A stretch of DNA of 14,233 nucleotides from a candidate division WWE3 bacterium CG22_combo_CG10-13_8_21_14_all_39_12 (GTDB lineage Bacteria > Patescibacteriota > 4484-211 > GCA-002791395), in assembly GCA_002771355.1 (NCBI GenBank), contig PCSU01000017.1, positions 1 to 14,233 on the forward strand, given 5' to 3'. Positions 11,825-14,233 of the stretch are shown piece after piece. The number at the start of each line of letters is the position of its first letter. Position 1 is the first letter of the stretch. Position numbers and translations under genes: made by a program. The notes under the pieces are model-generated. The model was given only the letters and a program-made list of their open reading frames with translations, had not been told where the DNA came from and searched no databases.

Positions 11825-13558
11825 ATGAATATTGAATTAATGACCAGGTATCGAAAAAATATCGAGATTTCAGTATGGATGCTTATTATTGGAATTGGAT
11901 TATTCGTAAACCTTTCTCCTCAACCGGTTGTTCAACAATCACAAACCATACTTAACATTGTAATCCTCACCGTTACCGCATACACAATTGTGTATTATCG
12001 TTTTGTCGCACCACGATGGAGTACTGCTGAACTTATTTTAAGCAGTATTTTGGTATACACTGTCTTTGTATTTTTGGTTGCTCACTTTACTGGTTCGCTA
12101 CAAAGTGTACTATTTTCACTTGTTTTTGTTCCCATTCTCATTACTGCCCTCATGTTGGGAGTACAGGCTCTATTAATTGTAGTTGCTGGTGAGGTTATTT
12201 GGCTTGTTACTGAGTTTTATTTCTATTTTCTACCATTTCACCCTGGAATAAGTGATCCCCATATCCTATTGTGGGAAAAATTAATTGCCATACTTCTTGT
12301 ATCTTTTGTGGCGTATGACAACTCAAGAGAAATATTTACAAGACAAAGTGAACATGAACTTCTTGAACAAGAAAAAGAAACAATACGGTTATTACAAGAG
12401 CGCGAAGATGCAATCCTACAATCCATGGATGACATGGTTCTCTCTCTGGATACGAATAAAAACATCCTTATCGCCAACGACTCTTTTGCAAAAACACTCG
12501 ATATTTCACAAAATGAAATTATTGGCAAAAATTACGATTCGCTCTTTACTATTAAAAAAACAAATTCTGTTGGAGATGCAATTGAAACTATTGACCTTAC
12601 AACAATTACAACAAAAGAAGTTGAAGATAATGACTCGAAAGAAACAGGCCCAACGAACTTTAGACTGCAAACACTTAATAATGACAAACAATTATTTGTA
12701 ACACTTGCTATCTCAAACCTTACTGTAGACCTCAAAGATAAAGAGACCCCTAACGATATGGTCGCACCGGGACGCGTAATTGTACTTCGTGATATTACAG
12801 AAGAACTCCAACTCGAACGAATGAAAATTGATTTTGTATCGATGGCAGCTCACGAACTCCGTACACCAATCACTGCAATTCGTGGATATTTAAGTGCTCT
12901 TAAAGAAGAAGCAACCACAAGCCTTACCCCGGAACATAATAAATTTCTTGATAGGGCGGATATTGCTGCAAATCAACTCACAACTCTTATGGAAAATCTC
13001 CTTTCTGTTTCTCGCATTGAAAAAGGTGCATTTAATCTTGATGTAAGAAAAACAGATTGGGTACATTTAATTGGACAACGAGTTGAAGAGTTAGCAAACA
13101 GAGCAATTGAGCGTGGACTTCAACTCAATTGGGAACCCCCTAAGGAAAATATTCCTGAAGTTTTGGTCGATCCTCTGCGTGTTTCGGAAGTGTTTAACAA
13201 CATACTTTCCAATGCGATCAATTACACTCAAAAAGGATCCATTACAATCTCGGTAAAATATGAACCTGCTGAAGAGATTGTGGTTACTAGCATTTCAGAT
13301 ACAGGACCAGGAATCCCAAGAGAGGCACTCAATCATCTGTTTGAAAAATTCTTTAGAGTCTCAGGGGTTTTGGAACAAGGTTCAAAAGGAACAGGTTTAG
13401 GTTTATACATATCTAAAGAAATAATTGAGTTGCATAAGGGGAAAATATGGGTCGAGAGTACATTTGGTGAAGGAACAACGTTTAGTTTTAGTGTCTCAAC
13501 GATTCACAATCTCAAACTTCGTAAACAATTTGAGCAAGAAAATGCGTTCAGAGTATGA
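11825..13558 (+). CDS. Membrane sensor histidine kinase with PAS domain
   Basis: 577 aa. An N-terminal membrane region of five or six segments between residues ~16 and ~165 (for example ILNIVILTVTAYTIVYY and ILVYTVFVFLVAHFTG). A short coiled coil follows at ~175-198, then a PAS sensor domain at ~195-330 (SMDDMVLSLDTNKNILIAND; ends at VIVLRDITEELQ) with an acidic insertion near 260-280. Next is the dimerisation domain with phospho-accepting His343 (SMAAHELRTPITAIRGY) and the ATPase domain: N box NNILSNAINY (458-467), G1 SDTGPGIP (491-498), F box FEKFFRV, G2 GTGLGLYIS (522-530). All catalytic residues are present. Signal unknown. Stop is TGA. The response regulator follows 21 bp later, so the two form one operon. 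Confidence 0.95.
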   Translation: MNIELMTRYRKNIEISVWMLIIGIGLFVNLSPQPVVQQSQTILNIVILTVTAYTIVYYRFVAPRWSTAELILSSILVYTVFVFLVAHFTGSLQSVLFSLVFVPILITALMLGVQALLIVVAGEVIWLVTEFYFYFLPFHPGISDPHILLWEKLIAILLVSFVAYDNSREIFTRQSEHELLEQEKETIRLLQEREDAILQSMDDMVLSLDTNKNILIANDSFAKTLDISQNEIIGKNYDSLFTIKKTNSVGDAIETIDLTTITTKEVEDNDSKETGPTNFRLQTLNNDKQLFVTLAISNLTVDLKDKETPNDMVAPGRVIVLRDITEELQLERMKIDFVSMAAHELRTPITAIRGYLSALKEEATTSLTPEHNKFLDRADIAANQLTTLMENLLSVSRIEKGAFNLDVRKTDWVHLIGQRVEELANRAIERGLQLNWEPPKENIPEVLVDPLRVSEVFNNILSNAINYTQKGSITISVKYEPAEEIVVTSISDTGPGIPREALNHLFEKFFRVSGVLEQGSKGTGLGLYISKEIIELHKGKIWVESTFGEGTTFSFSVSTIHNLKLRKQFEQENAFRV

Positions 13559-13579
13559 TACAAATATAGATAATAGATT

Positions 13580-13990
13580 ATGGAAAATATGCCAAAACGA
13601 ATACTCCTTGTGGAAGATGATTTGTTTATTCGAGATTTGTACGTACGCACTCTAGAACAAAATGGCTATATCGTTGAAATTGCAATAGATGGGGAAGAGG
13701 GGGTCAATAAAGCTCTTGCCAACACACCAGATATTATGCTTTTGGATATTATGATGCCCAAAAAGAATGGTATTGAAGTATTAAAAGAAATCAAGGGAAA
13801 TGATAAAACAAAGGGAATCCCAGTGTTTTTACTCACCAACCTCGGCCAAGAGGGTATTATAAAAGAGGCATTTAACATTGGTGCATCAGGGTATTTACTC
13901 AAGGCTCGCATGTTACCACGTGATGTAGCCGCACATATTAATTCTTATTTTGAAACAGGAAAGGTTCCAAGTGAATTGATGCAAGCCTAG
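13580..13990 (+). CDS. Receiver-only response regulator (CheY-like)
   Basis: 136 aa, essentially one receiver domain. Acidic pocket Asp13/Asp14 (LLVEDD), phosphorylation site Asp56 (IMLLDIMMPKKNG), conserved Thr86 (LLTNLG), Lys108 (YLLKA). No DNA-binding or enzymatic output domain follows; only ~15 residues (YFETGKVPSELMQA) extend beyond the fold. Output must be through protein contact or a phosphorelay. It probably receives phosphate from the kinase encoded just upstream. ATG at 13580 and ATG at 13589 (MPKRILL) are both possible starts; neither has a Shine-Dalgarno. Confidence 0.93.
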   Translation: MENMPKRILLVEDDLFIRDLYVRTLEQNGYIVEIAIDGEEGVNKALANTPDIMLLDIMMPKKNGIEVLKEIKGNDKTKGIPVFLLTNLGQEGIIKEAFNIGASGYLLKARMLPRDVAAHINSYFETGKVPSELMQA

Positions 13991-14037
13991 TATTGTTTAT
14001 TGTTTTTCTTAAGGATTTTAAAATCATCCTCCTCTCA

Positions 14038-14066
14038 TTGACAAGTAGTATATTTTAGACTATATA
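14038..14066 (+). promoter_or_regulatory. Consensus promoter (TTGACA-17-TATATA), leaderless
   Basis: Perfect -35 TTGACA (14038-14043), a 17-base spacer, TATATA (14061-14066), then TAACAC and GTG at 14073. The best sigma-70-type promoter of the window, with the transcript start expected at the start codon. Confidence 0.7.
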
Positions 14067-14072
14067 TAACAC

Positions 14073-14233
14073 GTGATTAAGCAAAACAGCGGAAATGTAA
14101 TGATTGCACTTTTAGCTGTAGGTTTACTAATCGGCGTCGGCGCGTGGTTTGTAATCACGGGGCGAGATGTGGTTCCGTCAGAATCAACACCAACAGTTAC
14201 CCCAAACCCAACCCCCGAAATTCAAGAACTCAC
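14073..14233 (+). CDS. Start of a membrane-anchored Pro/Thr-rich protein (cut by window end)
   Basis: 53 complete codons from GTG 14073. After a short basic start (MIKQNSGNV) comes one transmembrane segment, MIALLAVGLLIGVGAWFVI. A Pro/Thr/Ser-rich linker follows (STPTVTPNPTPE), typical of an exported domain held away from the membrane. An in-frame ATG at 14100 is the alternative start, but the promoter geometry favours the GTG. The C-terminal domain lies outside the window, so no function can be given. Confidence 0.7.
   Translation, partial: MIKQNSGNVMIALLAVGLLIGVGAWFVITGRDVVPSESTPTVTPNPTPEIQEL

Noticed and set aside
13991..14037. Terminator hairpin after the response regulator
   Set aside because: AGGAT/ATCCT around GATTTTAAAATC gives only a short weak stem and no T-run after it.

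Overview
The window looks like a piece of a small, gene-dense, moderately AT-rich bacterial genome. My best guess is a member of the Patescibacteria (Candidate Phyla Radiation), Microgenomates-like. The evidence is a mix of housekeeping genes in single-gene transcription units, type IV pilin-like genes paired with tiny membrane proteins, many short orphan membrane proteins, a trigger factor without its prolyl isomerase domain, and almost no Shine-Dalgarno sequences. TGA is used as a stop (for example in the histidine kinase), so the recoded Gracilibacteria/SR1 code does not apply. This placement is inference; no 16S rRNA gene or ribosomal protein is present.

Layout. 1-940: a REP-associated (IS200-like, HUH) tyrosine transposase on the minus strand, flanked by a perfect 20-bp inverted repeat (106-125 and 918-937), with a dense hairpin cluster beyond its 3' end. 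1050-1307: a small anchored protein. 1333-2839 (minus): two tandem copies of a two-gene cassette, each a ~60-aa membrane protein followed by a type IV pilin-like protein; the small gene of the copy at 1333-2043 has lost one base. 2922-4202: enolase. 4244-6013 (minus): glmS. 6110-7790 (minus): an orphan anchored protein, a class I glutamine amidotransferase-like (peptidase C26) hydrolase and a 41-aa membrane peptide. 7813-7889: tRNA-Val(GAC), whose 5' end is duplicated 125 bp away next to two perfect hairpins. 8066-8148: two inverted REP-like palindromes. 8159-9082 (minus): trigger factor. 9305-10558: an unrecognised secreted protein. 10611-11492 (minus): HtpX protease. 11538-11642: more hairpins. 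11645-11733 (minus): tRNA-Leu(UAG). 11825-13990: membrane sensor kinase plus receiver-only response regulator. 14073 to the end: start of an anchored Pro/Thr-rich protein.

Functionally the window joins central metabolism (enolase), cell-wall amino sugar supply (glmS), protein quality control (trigger factor, HtpX), surface structures (pilins, secreted and anchored proteins) and signalling. Two patterns cut across it. First, most genes appear to have leaderless or near-leaderless transcripts: a -10 hexamer is followed 6-7 bases later by the start codon (enolase, trigger factor, htpX, the amidotransferase, the gene at 14073). The secreted protein at 9305 is the exception, with a strong Shine-Dalgarno and a ~90-nt structured, repeat-bearing leader. 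Second, perfect short hairpins and tRNA-like fragments cluster beside the transposase and both tRNA genes, suggesting past activity of REP- or tRNA-derived small elements.
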